Below, piece by piece: positions 33,188 to 42,574 of a stretch of DNA of 64,000 nt. The DNA comes from Echinostoma caproni (taxonomy: Eukaryota > Platyhelminthes > Trematoda > Plagiorchiida > Echinostomatidae): assembly GCA_900618425.1 (NCBI GenBank), contig UZAN01039835.1:39052-103051 (forward strand), in the 5' to 3' direction. Under the pieces are notes generated by a model. It was not told where the DNA came from. It was given only the letters and a program-made list of their open reading frames with translations, and made no database searches. The translations under genes were made by a program, and so were the position numbers. The stretch's first letter is position 1; every line of letters begins with the position of its first letter.

Positions 33188-33390
33188 ACGACCTGATCCT
33201 GTATCTGATGACTGAATGGGTAGTATACTTACGTTCTGCCTTTGAGGTCCCGGGTTCGATCCCTATTCGGGTCGATAGATTTGCACTGATGGTGAGACCC
33301 GAACAGGTCGAAACGGCTATCCAGTGCTTCCTAGCATTTCAATTCAGGTTTCATATACTGTTTACATGACTGAATTCACCACTGAATTCA
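33188..33390 (+). mobile_element. Hammerhead-bearing tRNA-like SINE, copy 1
   Basis: The head can form a 7-pair acceptor-like stem (GACCTGA with TCGGGTC), with an A-box-like TGACTGAATGGG and a B box GGTTCGATCCC at 33254-33264. A hammerhead-derived segment (33283-33331) and a tail ending in GAATTCACC follow. The same order and wording occur at 47013-47200, and inverted and decayed at 57530-57690. It is not an intact tRNA gene: anticodon and D arms are not conserved. Confidence 0.75.
33283..33331 (+). ncRNA. Hammerhead ribozyme motif, core mutated
   Basis: Stem I arms GCACTG / CAGTGC pair perfectly, stem II is GACC(CGAACA)GGTC, and GAAA and a cleavage triplet ATC (33319-33321, allowed N-U-H) are present. 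The first core box reads ATGGTGA instead of CTGATGA, two changes including the essential first C and the invariant A, so cleavage is unlikely. Confidence 0.65.
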
Positions 33391-33394
33391 CCTT

Positions 33395-34225
33395 GATCTG
33401 TAGAATTACATTATTTGTGAAGAGGTTGTACCTTTGTTCTTCATTCGGGTGAAATCGGATAGACTCTGTTTAGTGCGATGATTGCGTATACCTTCTACGG
33501 TCTGAGCGATCGTGTGTATACGTCTGTGCCTCCGTGCGTGCTTTTGGCAATTACCCTGTTTACAGCCAGAGACGAATCAAGTAGACGCGTTGGAACTTGT
33601 TCAATGCACTCGGAAATATTGTTTGATACCACCTTGGGGCAGTGGTTTATGCGACTCGTGTAATCGTCTGTATGTGTAGCATATCATGTGAGTACCTCAC
33701 TCGTCACCTAAGTAATGGCTCCCCAGTGAATAAGCCGATGATGATCTGTCGTCAGTCCCTGGTCTACATTCATTGACACACGGACCAGAAGTGAGAGAAC
33801 AGTGCGACTAATTGTGCCATGTAATTGCGCATCCATTGTTTATGTGTTGTTTGGTTCCGAAACATATGTGCACTAAAACATATTAGATTTGTTTATCACA
33901 CAATTGGAATTATGTTTTCAACGTATTTAATCAGATTAACCCATCAATAGGAGCACCAATTCACCGAGCTGGTGACGACTCAAACCCGTCTGATTCACCA
34001 GTATGACACAGAATTCAGTCGGAGCTATTAAAACAAGTCAAACCAAATAGGCAAAGTCAGTGATCGCTTTGTATACCCAGGTCAATTTACTTTCAGCGTT
34101 TTACATCTTCTGTAAAATATCCAAATTTATAGGAAAAATGAAAGAAAACCGACCGAAACATCAGTTTTTCAGGACTAGGTAATCAATTGCGTATTTCAGT
34201 GGAAACTTCGTACTCATCCACAAAC
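33395..34225. other. No clear feature; possible LINE 3' UTR at right
   Basis: A plus frame at 33478-33663 has no domain. Sequence from about 34030 (ACAAGTCAAACC) to 34225 may be the 3' UTR of the LINE tail that follows, since its minus strand carries a TTGACTTG word like other LINE ends here. Confidence 0.3.
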
Positions 34226-34229
34226 ACAC

Positions 34230-34420
34230 GTTCAACATAAGTAGATGTACGCAGAAATACAAGTTCGAACTATGAGCGTGCGGAAGATTCAGATAGACCT
34301 TTTGAAATTTTGTTTTTTAGTGGATGATGACTGTCTAAAAATATTTTGAATGTAACGGTTCCACCTGTACTTAGGTGTTTTACGATAACCTCGTTCGTAT
34401 ATTTATCTCTGTGCATGAAA
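34230..34420 (-). mobile_element. CR1-like LINE C-terminal remnant
   Basis: The minus strand reads HLSTGGTVTFKIFLDSHHPL, KNKISKGLSESSARS, stop, FELVFLRTSTYVERV, matching the HLQACESFTAKIFFDSQHPL...RFKLLFARTCAYRN tail of the LINE at 5.5 kb nearly position for position. Only this fragment of about 60 codons remains. Confidence 0.75.
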
Positions 34421-34424
34421 ATGT

Positions 34425-36880
34425 ATTTGATGGAACTTGAGGAAAACTGAAGTTTTGCTCTAAACTAATCATGGATAGAAGTGCGGATCAGCAGACTCGT
34501 TCAGTCGATTTAGTCCCTTTAAATCGTCGCACGGTTGCCATCCCCAGTTGCATTTCATCAACTGTTGATGTTATTATTATTAAATTATAGCGCATTTGTC
34601 CGTATCAGTACACGTGCATACTGTAGTTGAAGGAATCTTTCACATATGGTCAGAAATTCAGGGTATCAGGCGAAAATAGACAGCGATCAATATCACTAGT
34701 CAAACACCTTGCCCACGAAATCTATGAACGATTCACGCTGTTTGCACTGTTGGGGATGGTAATTTTGACTGGCTGGTGCCTTGGCATTTTTGACAAGTCT
34801 GGTGTTATTTGTGTTATACTGGATTGCGAATACGTCACTCAGCATGACGGACTGGTTCATTTCAAACACATGATGTGCGATGGCTGAAGTAAGTTTCCTA
34901 CCGGTAATGTTACACTTCAGAATTATTCTCCCATTGTTCACTGAAGCCAGACCGGGATGGATTCGGTCAAACACTTGTTTCTGTCCGTCCTACCGATTTA
35001 GACGGCCGGGTATCCGCACTTATCTTTGTTGTTGCTTTTAGTTGTTTTCGTAGTTCCTGTTTATGTTATGTTATTTTGTTGTTGTTGTTGTTATGGCCAC
35101 GTTTTGTGTATGCCTGCCCATCGTTCACCTTTCCGTGCTCTCTTCGCACGCGCCGGGTAACGCTGTAGGAAGCGCCGCGGCGGGCAGACCGAGACATGGT
35201 GTAGAGGTATGAATAAGGTAGCTTCAACCTTGGCTTTGGTTGGTGCAGTCTACCTTCCAGATCAGGGCCCAAGGGATGAGGATTATGGTTGGATAATGAC
35301 GCCAAGGGATGTGACTCAGAATCGAAGTCAGTGGGGCGAATGATGTGCGGTCTGCCATTTGAAATCCCGCGCTCCGTAAAGAAAACGATAAACTAACTCA
35401 CCAAAAATGTGTTCGGTGAAAGACACAAAATAGTTCCTATTATCTACTGTTATCCATTATAACCTCCATTTCACTCTGTTCTGTATCACAATCCCCCATC
35501 CCGTGTAATCTTTATTATTGTTGTGTCGTTGGCACAATGCTTTCTCGCAAGCCGATTTACATTGTTGTTGTTGCTGTTTTCATCGTCGTCTTCGTAGTTG
35601 TTATTGACAAAACCTGTTGAAAGTAGTATTTCAGTGACTTTTGTTAGCCGCCTCCGCCTTCTTCAAGTATTCTTGCGTACAACGATAATCGAATCCCTCA
35701 AACCGTTCACTAATTCAGTCGTTTTAGGTTTACATCACAAGCCAAATGCATTACACATTACGCAATAACTAGTAAATAGTACCATCCAAATAACTCAGAA
35801 ATCTTGGCTCTTTTGCTTGTCATCCGACATTGACACATATGAACCGAAGTGAAGTGTTGATAACGTTAATTAAATAAAGACATGACGACATTGATGTTTG
35901 AACATTCTTGGGGAAACACCATTTATTGTATACTTCAATAAATGACCGAAACCATATTTCGAAATTGCCTATATCTGTTGATCAATACTTACGTGATCGA
36001 GTAGTTTCTTTGTCCTCCTATCACAATAATTTTTATTTAATATCGCCGTCCCTTGAAGTTTACATTAGGAAAAAAAGATAGTAATCCTGTACTGTTCGGA
36101 GAACTTAAAAAATTGAGTACTGTAGAAATGACCTGGAGTGAAATATATGAACAACAAGCTACCGTGTTGCTGACCAGACAAACCTTCCCTACGCTTAAAT
36201 ATTGACGTCGAAAAAACGATTGCAATATAAAACCCAATAGCAATCGTTGGTGAAATATCTCTTAGGGGTTTTATCAAGGCAGACCTACAGAGATTAAGCC
36301 CTGCTCACTGTAGACCACAAGCACTTTACACCATACATGGTTAATTTTGTTTCACTTCTTTGGTCTGAGAGCGAAGAATCATTTGCCAGCCTCGAATATG
36401 AACGATCTCCGCTGCCATTTTAGAAATGCCTCCACCGAAACTCCTGTTCTACACACAGCAGTTGTTCCTCCACTTAACGCTGCGAATGAAGTTGCGGAAA
36501 TTTTGAAAGCTTTTGCTAGTCCACAGTAATATAAAACGTGAGGTTCTGACCAACGACCACCAGTCGTATTCGAAAAAGGTTTAGTGTCACAGTCCTCTGT
36601 TTTCGCCGGCCTGCTCAACCTCTGCTTTATTCGGAACTGCTGGAAAGAGTGATTTATTTTAGGTCAGTACTCAAGAGTAAAACCACCAAATTTCGCCCCA
36701 TTGCTTCAATTGCGTCAATTCAAAATAACTAGAATGGATTTGATTATACCTAGATGAACTTGATCCTACTGAATTTGTTTACTGTAGCTCCTGGTTAACC
36801 TCAGATGCACTAGTTCTATCATTAACTTTTTCCTTTTCCATAAACTGTAAATATAAAGCTGTCTAGCCGTTGTGCTTTTC
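34425..36880. other. No supported gene; GC-rich block with GTT repeats
   Basis: Overlapping frames at 34627-34887 (+) and 34696-34974 (-) show no domain. At 35076-35093 and 35560-35578 there are short TTG repeats. The block 35100-35340 is GC-richer than its surroundings and contains runs such as GCGCCGCGGCGGGCAG; it may be part of an unclassified repeat, but no second copy was found. Confidence 0.35.
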
Positions 36881-36886
36881 TGTTCA

Positions 36887-37060
36887 CTTTACTTCCTTTT
36901 ATTGAATACGCAAAGATACAGTTTTCAGGAAGCAGGAAGTGGCCAATCAAAGGGCTGCCATTCAACACACAAGGAGGAAGTCATGCGTTGGTGGTGGGAC
37001 TCAAACTCACATTCCCCAGGTAATACTTTGATGACGTTACCACCAGGCTACCACCGCCTA
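36887..37060 (-). mobile_element. tRNA-derived SINE (type B), copy 1
   Basis: On the minus strand: GGCGGTGGTAGCCTGGTGGT (head with A box), B box GTTTGAGTCCCACCACC, body with CTTTGATTGGCCACTT, and tail TATTCAATAAAAGGAAGTAA. It shares all these words with 55506-55679. TGTTCA at 36881-36886 and 37061-37066 is a plausible short target duplication. Confidence 0.8.
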
Positions 37061-37129
37061 TGTTCATAGGATAAGACCTCTTTGAACTCCTTCTGTGAAA
37101 TGTGTTCAGTCAAATTCAATCAATATATT

Positions 37130-38140
37130 ATGTGAGTACCTCAGTCATCAAAGTGGCACAACACTTCGCTTCAACTCTCTGCTCAAGGAGTTTTCCAAGG
37201 TGCGAATTTTGTCCCCCTTCCTAATTTTCACCTCCTGTCTGCTTTATCGAAAGTGGCTCGCTCTTCAGCTAAACGGATGACGTCGCTTATAACACAGTTT
37301 CCAAATTCTTCCATGCGCCCCAAACTCATGTGTAACGTCCTAACGCCTACGGACCAATCATCAAGTCAGAATCTTAGGATAAATTCCTTCGAATATACGG
37401 ATATCTTATTTTCTTGGCTGAAGGATGGCCGATAGCTTGATGCAATGAGCTCAAGGCAGCGCTTTGTTATCACCCGAGAAAACATTACCGGAATAGGCTC
37501 CGTCAAACACTTCAAAGTTACTATATCTAGTGATCTTTTATATCCTCCTCATTTCACTTAGACATATCAATAATTTGGGAAAATGAACTTTCATGTTATC
37601 CGTCTGAAAGTGCCACCTCTTGCATCCTTCCTTTCCGGCTTAATAGGTCCCCAGTCATCTTTACCTGTCTTCTTGTCAAAGATTTCACATTCATACGTAA
37701 ACCCATCAAATAACATGTCCACTCAATGGCTCATCTTGGGAACTCAGTGTACAGTTTTTCATTTCACTGCACTTTATTATTTGCAAAAGGCTTTCTGCTG
37801 GGCTACTGCTCTGCCCATCTCGCCCTTTTCACTCAGATTCTGGCAAGTGCATCATCGACCACCTGCTCTAAGTACAGGCACACAGTGGCATGAACAACGA
37901 CACGCATATCTTCTACAATTATGTATCTGGTATGGTTTTCTTCTAACGCCGATCTTGTGATGGAAAGCCTTAAAGTCGAACTTAGCTAATTTTGCTTAAT
38001 TGTACATGTATGCCGTGTTTCATTTTGTTTCTTGTCTCCATCTTCCTCATTTTTACTACAAAAGATAGATTATCTGGCAGCTGAATATCCAAGCCCCATA
38101 GGGCTAACTAAAGAAATCTGATGACTTGACTTCACTTAAC
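37130..38140 (+). mobile_element. CR1-like LINE, RT core to 3' end
   Basis: Pieces give GAILSPFLIFTSCL-like text (about 37205), DDVA of the catalytic box (about 37276), HFKVTISSDLL, KMNFHVIRLKVPPLASFLSG, FTFIRKPIK and CKRLSAGLL with DSGKCIIDHLL, the order of the CR1-like tail. The element ends at about 38140 in TGATGACTTGACTTCACTT, the same terminal repeat type as the LINEs ending at 5.33 and 59.35 kb. Frameshifts and stops are numerous. It starts 70 bases from a type B SINE of opposite strand. Confidence 0.65.
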
Positions 38141-38144
38141 TTGA

Positions 38145-38863
38145 GGGTATTCGGTTTACATATAATATGTTTCTCTCCGATCAAATATTTTTTGCTTCAT
38201 CTTTTACATTCACTTTTAGGCATTTGGTAATATATGCTTTCCTTTTATATGTGATAGCACAAACAGCAATCTTTTCGACTCAGGCTTAGATTTACTGGCT
38301 TTTATGCAACCACTTTATCTGTCTAGTTTGTCACTCAGTGACTATATTCTTCCGATCTGTTTGGTTATGTTTGTCATCGAAATTGACTGTTGCAGTTGTC
38401 GTGGTCCTCTACTTGCAGCTCCACGACCAATCTAGTTAAAGGTATGCCCTTAGACTCTTACTTCGACAAATGATGTTCGCGTCTAAGCAAGGAAATTTGT
38501 ACAAGAAAGTGATAAACAAATTATACAATTAAAGAAAATGACAGTGAGGTTATCTGGGTTCTGATGCATCTTGGGAGAGGAAAGTTTGGAAGTTTGCGGA
38601 CCTATTTCTTCGCTTGTATTGGGGAGAATTTACTGATCTCAACATTCATGTCGTCTCCCAAAAGAGATATCATTTCATGACACGGGACAGACTAGTACAC
38701 TCATATGTACATTGTTTTCTCACCCTGTTCGACCAATTTGCACGTGATAGAACTAATTCTACACTTTTATACCCTGAAACCGTACTCATTATTGTAAACC
38801 CTTTGTTTGTTTTCTGGTCACAGCGAAAGCGGTAAACCTTTGACGGCGCTTCGAGTTGTATCT
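38145..38863. other. No supported feature
   Basis: AT-rich. A frame at 38614-38835 has no domain. Confidence 0.35.
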
Positions 38864-39294
38864 NNNNNNNNNNNNNNNNNNNNNNNNNNNNNNNNNNNNN
38901 NNNNNNNNNNNNNNNNNNNNNNNNNNNNNNNNNNNNNNNNNNNNNNNNNNNNNNNNNNNNNNNNNNNNNNNNNNNNNNNNNNNNNNNNNNNNNNNNNNNN
39001 NNNNNNNNNNNNNNNNNNNNNNNNNNNNNNNNNNNNNNNNNNNNNNNNNNNNNNNNNNNNNNNNNNNNNNNNNNNNNNNNNNNNNNNNNNNNNNNNNNNN
39101 NNNNNNNNNNNNNNNNNNNNNNNNNNNNNNNNNNNNNNNNNNNNNNNNNNNNNNNNNNNNNNNNNNNNNNNNNNNNNNNNNNNNNNNNNNNNNNNNNNNN
39201 NNNNNNNNNNNNNNNNNNNNNNNNNNNNNNNNNNNNNNNNNNNNNNNNNNNNNNNNNNNNNNNNNNNNNNNNNNNNNNNNNNNNNNNNNNNNNN
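38864..39294. other. Assembly gap (431 N) with repeated edges
   Basis: The 14 bases before the gap (TTCGAGTTGTATCT) are repeated exactly after it. This is what results when two overlapping contigs are scaffolded without merging, so the true gap may be zero. Frames across it are artefacts. Confidence 0.9.
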
Positions 39295-39299
39295 TTCGA

Positions 39300-39760
39300 G
39301 TTGTATCTTCCGCTCTAGCTAGAGACGTTCATTCACAGAGAATCAACATATTATGAATGAGAATGAGTGAACGTCAGGAGTTCCTTCAGGATAGACCTTT
39401 AGTGGAAATTGCTGTTCATTTCAGTCTATGTAGTAGTTTTTCGAGAACCCCAACGGCTGCTTGACTCGGGGGATTAGTGTTTCATCACATGTGAAATAGG
39501 ACAAGCTCGATGCCATTGTATGGAAGGTTGGCTGTCCATTCAAGGCAGTGTACAAACCCCTTGTTGCCCTTGAATGGAAACTGCGTGAAAATCTTGCATT
39601 TAGGCAATGATGTTAATTTTACTTATGATTCATTCGCAGTGCGGGGCTATTCAATAAACACTTATGGGCATCCGTTGGACTGAAACACGTTTTGCAGCTT
39701 TCCCTAGTAGTTCGTGGTCAGTGTACACAGTCTGTGGGCCCTATTACACAAGGGTCTTAC
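39300..39760. other. No supported feature
   Basis: No recognised frame or repeat between the gap and the Penelope remnant. Confidence 0.35.
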
Positions 39761-39764
39761 CAAA

Positions 39765-40010
39765 CTACGTTTGTAACTTAGTTGTACAAAGTATCTGTAC
39801 CTGCAGTACCTGTACTTTTACAGGTACTGCATACTTACAGTATACCGAGCAGCGAGTACTACTGTTCTGACCCTTGGTGAACATGGTATCCAGAAAAGCG
39901 AAGCTTTTGTCACGTTCAAGCTCAACATAGAGCTTTATATTATAATGGACGGTAGTAGGCCTATGGAAAACGTTGAAGAAGCTCCGTTCGAATCCGTTGA
40001 TCATAAGGAT
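39765..40010 (-). mobile_element. Penelope-like element RT remnant
   Basis: The minus frame reads GFERSFFNVFHRPTTVHYNI, KLYVELERDKSFAFLDTMFT, KGQNSS, CSVYCKYA. This matches the palm end of Penelope RTs (V-H-x-x-I-K-F-x-x-E ... I-x-F-L-D-x-x-x-x-R ... V-Y-R-K) and lines up with FTLEPEMDGCFPLLTVLL of the copy at 53.15 kb. About 80 codons remain. Confidence 0.65.
39802..39831. repeat. Perfect 13-bp hairpin
   Basis: TGCAGTACCTGTA (39802-39814) and TACAGGTACTGCA (39819-39831) are exact reverse complements around a 4-base loop. It lies within the Penelope remnant and may reflect expansion of a GTAC-rich stretch. Confidence 0.75.
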
Positions 40011-40512
40011 ACTTCCAATAAATCTTCTACATCACCAGATTTATTCTCAAGTGTGTAATATTGATTCACATAGACTGTTGAAGGTTAAATCATCAAACAG
40101 GTAAAAATAACTTCCCTGAAGTTAGAAATATGTATTTCCTGTGCACTGCAAGATGAGTTGGTTCAGTTCCATCTCTGGTGATTTTCTAGGTAATTATGAT
40201 CACTAACTTGCTCGACCGCCTTGTTCCATGGCGGCGGTTCGCTGAATGGTGGTGTCACAATCATGCTGTATAAATGTCGGTCTTTAATATTGATTTGTGA
40301 ACATAGAAGCCATTTCAAGGTCTGAAAGGGTTTAAAAATGCAATTATATAAAATGTATTAGCCATGGATGGATTTCCCTAGACGATAATTTTATCATGAA
40401 AGTTGCTTATTAGTTGCTTGAAGTTGCTGCGAATAAGGTATATATCACGCGTAATAGGTCTTGTTTCGCACGTCATTATGGTATTCATATAAATAGCAGC
40501 TGTCAATGAAAC

Positions 40513-40986
40513 CTAAGTACAGTCGACCTTATTAGAACAATTACAGTGTTGCCATGTATGCAACAACAACAACAAAAATAATGAACTGCGCAGTCGCGTG
40601 TACTTGATATTCGATCCAAACTGCACTGATGCAGCAACGGAACGAGGTAATATTTTTAGTAATTGCTGAAATGTAAAAATGCTTATTTGATGAGATAGAC
40701 AAGGAAGTTGAAGGAACCAAGCGAAACGCATTTGCATAATTCTCACTGAAAGTGTAATAATCAAATCGGTTAGCAGGCGAAAAAACACTTTATATTGCCA
40801 ACCGGTGTAAAATCGCGCGCAAACGGGCCGATGAGATACAGCTTCAATACGAATAATAGATTCATTCGGCTTCAGCGAGACCGTTTGAGGGAAATCATTT
40901 TTACAATCCCATGTGCAAAGTAGGTGATTTTGAAGACCGATTTGCAATGGGTTTCTAGTGATTAAACCTCTGACCAACCTACACAA
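40513..40986 (-). CDS. Unidentified 157-codon open frame
   Basis: An uninterrupted minus frame, one of the longest in the window outside transposons. The product would be hydrophobic in its middle and end with a Leu run (SSLFLLLLLHTW) encoded by a CAACAA-type repeat. No domain, splice signal or second copy was recognised. It may be a chance frame or decayed transposon sequence; no function is proposed. Confidence 0.2.
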   Translation of the reverse strand: MCRLVRGLITRNPLQIGLQNHLLCTWDCKNDFPQTVSLKPNESIIRIEAVSHRPVCARFYTGWQYKVFFRLLTDLIITLSVRIMQMRFAWFLQLPCLSHQISIFTFQQLLKILPRSVAASVQFGSNIKYTRLRSSLFLLLLLHTWQHCNCSNKVDCT

Positions 40987-41048
40987 TCTATTTGCATACT
41001 TCTATTTCATTAGATCAACCACAATAGTAAATCTATTCGTTTTTCACA

Positions 41049-41189
41049 TTTAACTCAAAGTTACCTGTGAGTAGTTGCGTGAGATGATCAATATTGATTT
41101 GAAAAGTTTATTCTTCGGACTTCACCTTCCATTTCACCTTCAATACCTATTATCCCACACCACTATTCACAAGTAACTGTGAGTTAAAT
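41049..41189. mobile_element. MITE-like palindromic element
   Basis: 141 bases whose ends are inverted repeats: ATTTAACTCAAAGTTACCTG at 41049-41068 against CAAGTAACTGTGAGTTAAAT at 41170-41189. Pairing continues imperfectly inward (GTGAGTAGTTGCGTG against CCACACCACTATTCAC). A related half lies at 46425-46500. The size and terminal inverted repeats suggest a non-autonomous DNA transposon, but no clear target duplication was found. Confidence 0.55.
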
Positions 41190-41289
41190 ACGAATTATCA
41201 ATCGATCCATTCGTTGCTGTCTGCCCCAATGAACTGACTGACTATCACTGAAGACGACACCTAAAAAACCGAATTGGCAATTCGGTTCG

Positions 41290-41470
41290 GCCTTGGTATG
41301 AACTGGTTGCCACAATGGTAACAAACAGACCCTCCATGCAATGGGTCCTGAGTTCAAAGCTCGGCCGGGAGGACTGATATGCATTACTGATGAGATAATA
41401 AGAGCGAAACTCGAGTCTAAAGCTCCTGAGTGTACGGTTGCCCAGATTAATTGTGAACCGTGAAGGATAG
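41290..41470 (+). mobile_element. Hammerhead-bearing tRNA-like SINE, type C
   Basis: Head with A-box-like TTGCCACAATGGTAAC near 41308 and B-box-like GAGTTCAAAGC near 41350, then a hammerhead core at 41370-41427. The wording differs clearly from copies at 33.2, 47.1 and 57.6 kb, so this is a separate subfamily with the same design. End points are approximate. Confidence 0.6.
41370..41427 (+). ncRNA. Type I hammerhead ribozyme, intact core (subtype C)
   Basis: Stem I outer arms AGGA (41370-41373) / TCCT (41424-41427) and inner arms GCATTA / TAAAGC (five of six pairs) with a 7-base bulge between on the 5' side; CTGATGA at 41387-41393; shortened stem II region GATAATAAGAGC; GAAA at 41406-41409; stem III ACT-CG-AGT; cleavage triplet GTC ending at 41417. 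Every invariant core base is present. The weak point is stem II, which forms only G-C plus poor pairs. Activity is inferred. Confidence 0.72.
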
Positions 41471-41474
41471 TCAG

Positions 41475-42225
41475 TTCAAACTAATTAGTTTTTATTATAC
41501 AATCATTAACACGTACGGTGAAGAGGTTGCCCCATAATCATAGGACTACTGTGTAGTGCGGATGGATAACATTCATTCTAAATAAAACTTGTTAATCTTG
41601 TGCTAAACTTTACAACGGTTATAATGGGGTAAAATGTCGAAGGTTTGCAAGGTTGCACCTCAAATATACGGTATTTTGCACCAAAATAGTGATCTGAATG
41701 CCGAAGCCTAACAGTTCGACAGAATTACATGTTACGGCTGAGTTAATTTGTTTTGTTCGAGTCTCGATCGAGTCTCGCGATCGTATTAAAGTGGTGGCAG
41801 AGAGTTCGAATCGAAAGCTCCGAGAAGAACATCAGTTGTGAGACCAGAAGTAAAGGGATGCGGAAATGATTGCACGGTGATCGATAACCGTTTGAAGACT
41901 AAATAGTAGACTCTTATGAGTGACAGTGATTGACTTCACGCTAGCCATGGTTCGAAAAAACAAATGAAGAAGAAAAACCGAGCTGAAAGCATGGTTACAC
42001 ACGGTTTCATGGTTTTATACTGAAACATATTTGGACCTTTAAAACTGAAAAGTCTAGAACAGGTGGAAACCCGTTACTCATAAAAGAAATAAAAGTCCCT
42101 TGAATGTATGCGATTTGAGTTCAAAACTATTCAATAAATGGAAACGAATCGCACACCAAGGAAAATGATAGATATGGTTCGAAGAAAGAAGTCAGTTACA
42201 AGCTAGCTGTGCAAGGATTGTTTGC
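41475..42225. other. No supported feature
   Basis: No recognised protein frame, head or second copy. Confidence 0.35.
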
Positions 42226-42229
42226 CCGG

Positions 42230-42570
42230 AGCAGACATGCAACACGATTTTGGTGGCGTTGAGCACGGTTTGATTTTAGTGCTCAAGTTAGTGATAGTAT
42301 ACATATCTGAATTGTGTGAAGTTCACACAAAACTCGTTTGCAAATGATGAAAATGCAGGACAGAGCACCTTGCTTCACTGCTTGAGGACAAATTAGGTTG
42401 GAAGAGGGCAACTCCGTGCTATATCATAGCTGTGAGAACAGTGGAGATAAACGGTGCCCGGAATATCAAAGCCGAACTGTTACACCCTAATGGACAAACA
42501 GGCGAAAGGTAATGTTATTCCTCTTAAGGTATCGTGGCAAATGAGAATAGCCGGTAACATATTCTCTATT
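42230..42570 (-). mobile_element. Inverted copy of the LINE segment at 31.7-32.0 kb
   Basis: The reverse complement matches 31700-32000 over about 300 bases with many shared words (CCTTTCGCCTGTTTGCCCATT near 42500, TGTGAACTTCACACAATT near 42320, GCACTAAAATCAA near 42280). One frame here reads NQTVLNATKIVLHV, parallel to FNASKIP of the 31 kb copy, supporting an RT origin. It is a truncated fragment of the same Jockey-like LINE family. Confidence 0.7.
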
Positions 42571-42574
42571 CATC

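Noticed and set aside
33188..33275. Possible genuine tRNA gene with a 7-bp acceptor stem
   Set aside because: Anticodon and D arms do not form, the T arm is imperfect, and related copies continue into hammerhead and tail, so it is a SINE head.
38807..39356. Frames of about 170 codons
   Set aside because: They are made of the 431-N gap.
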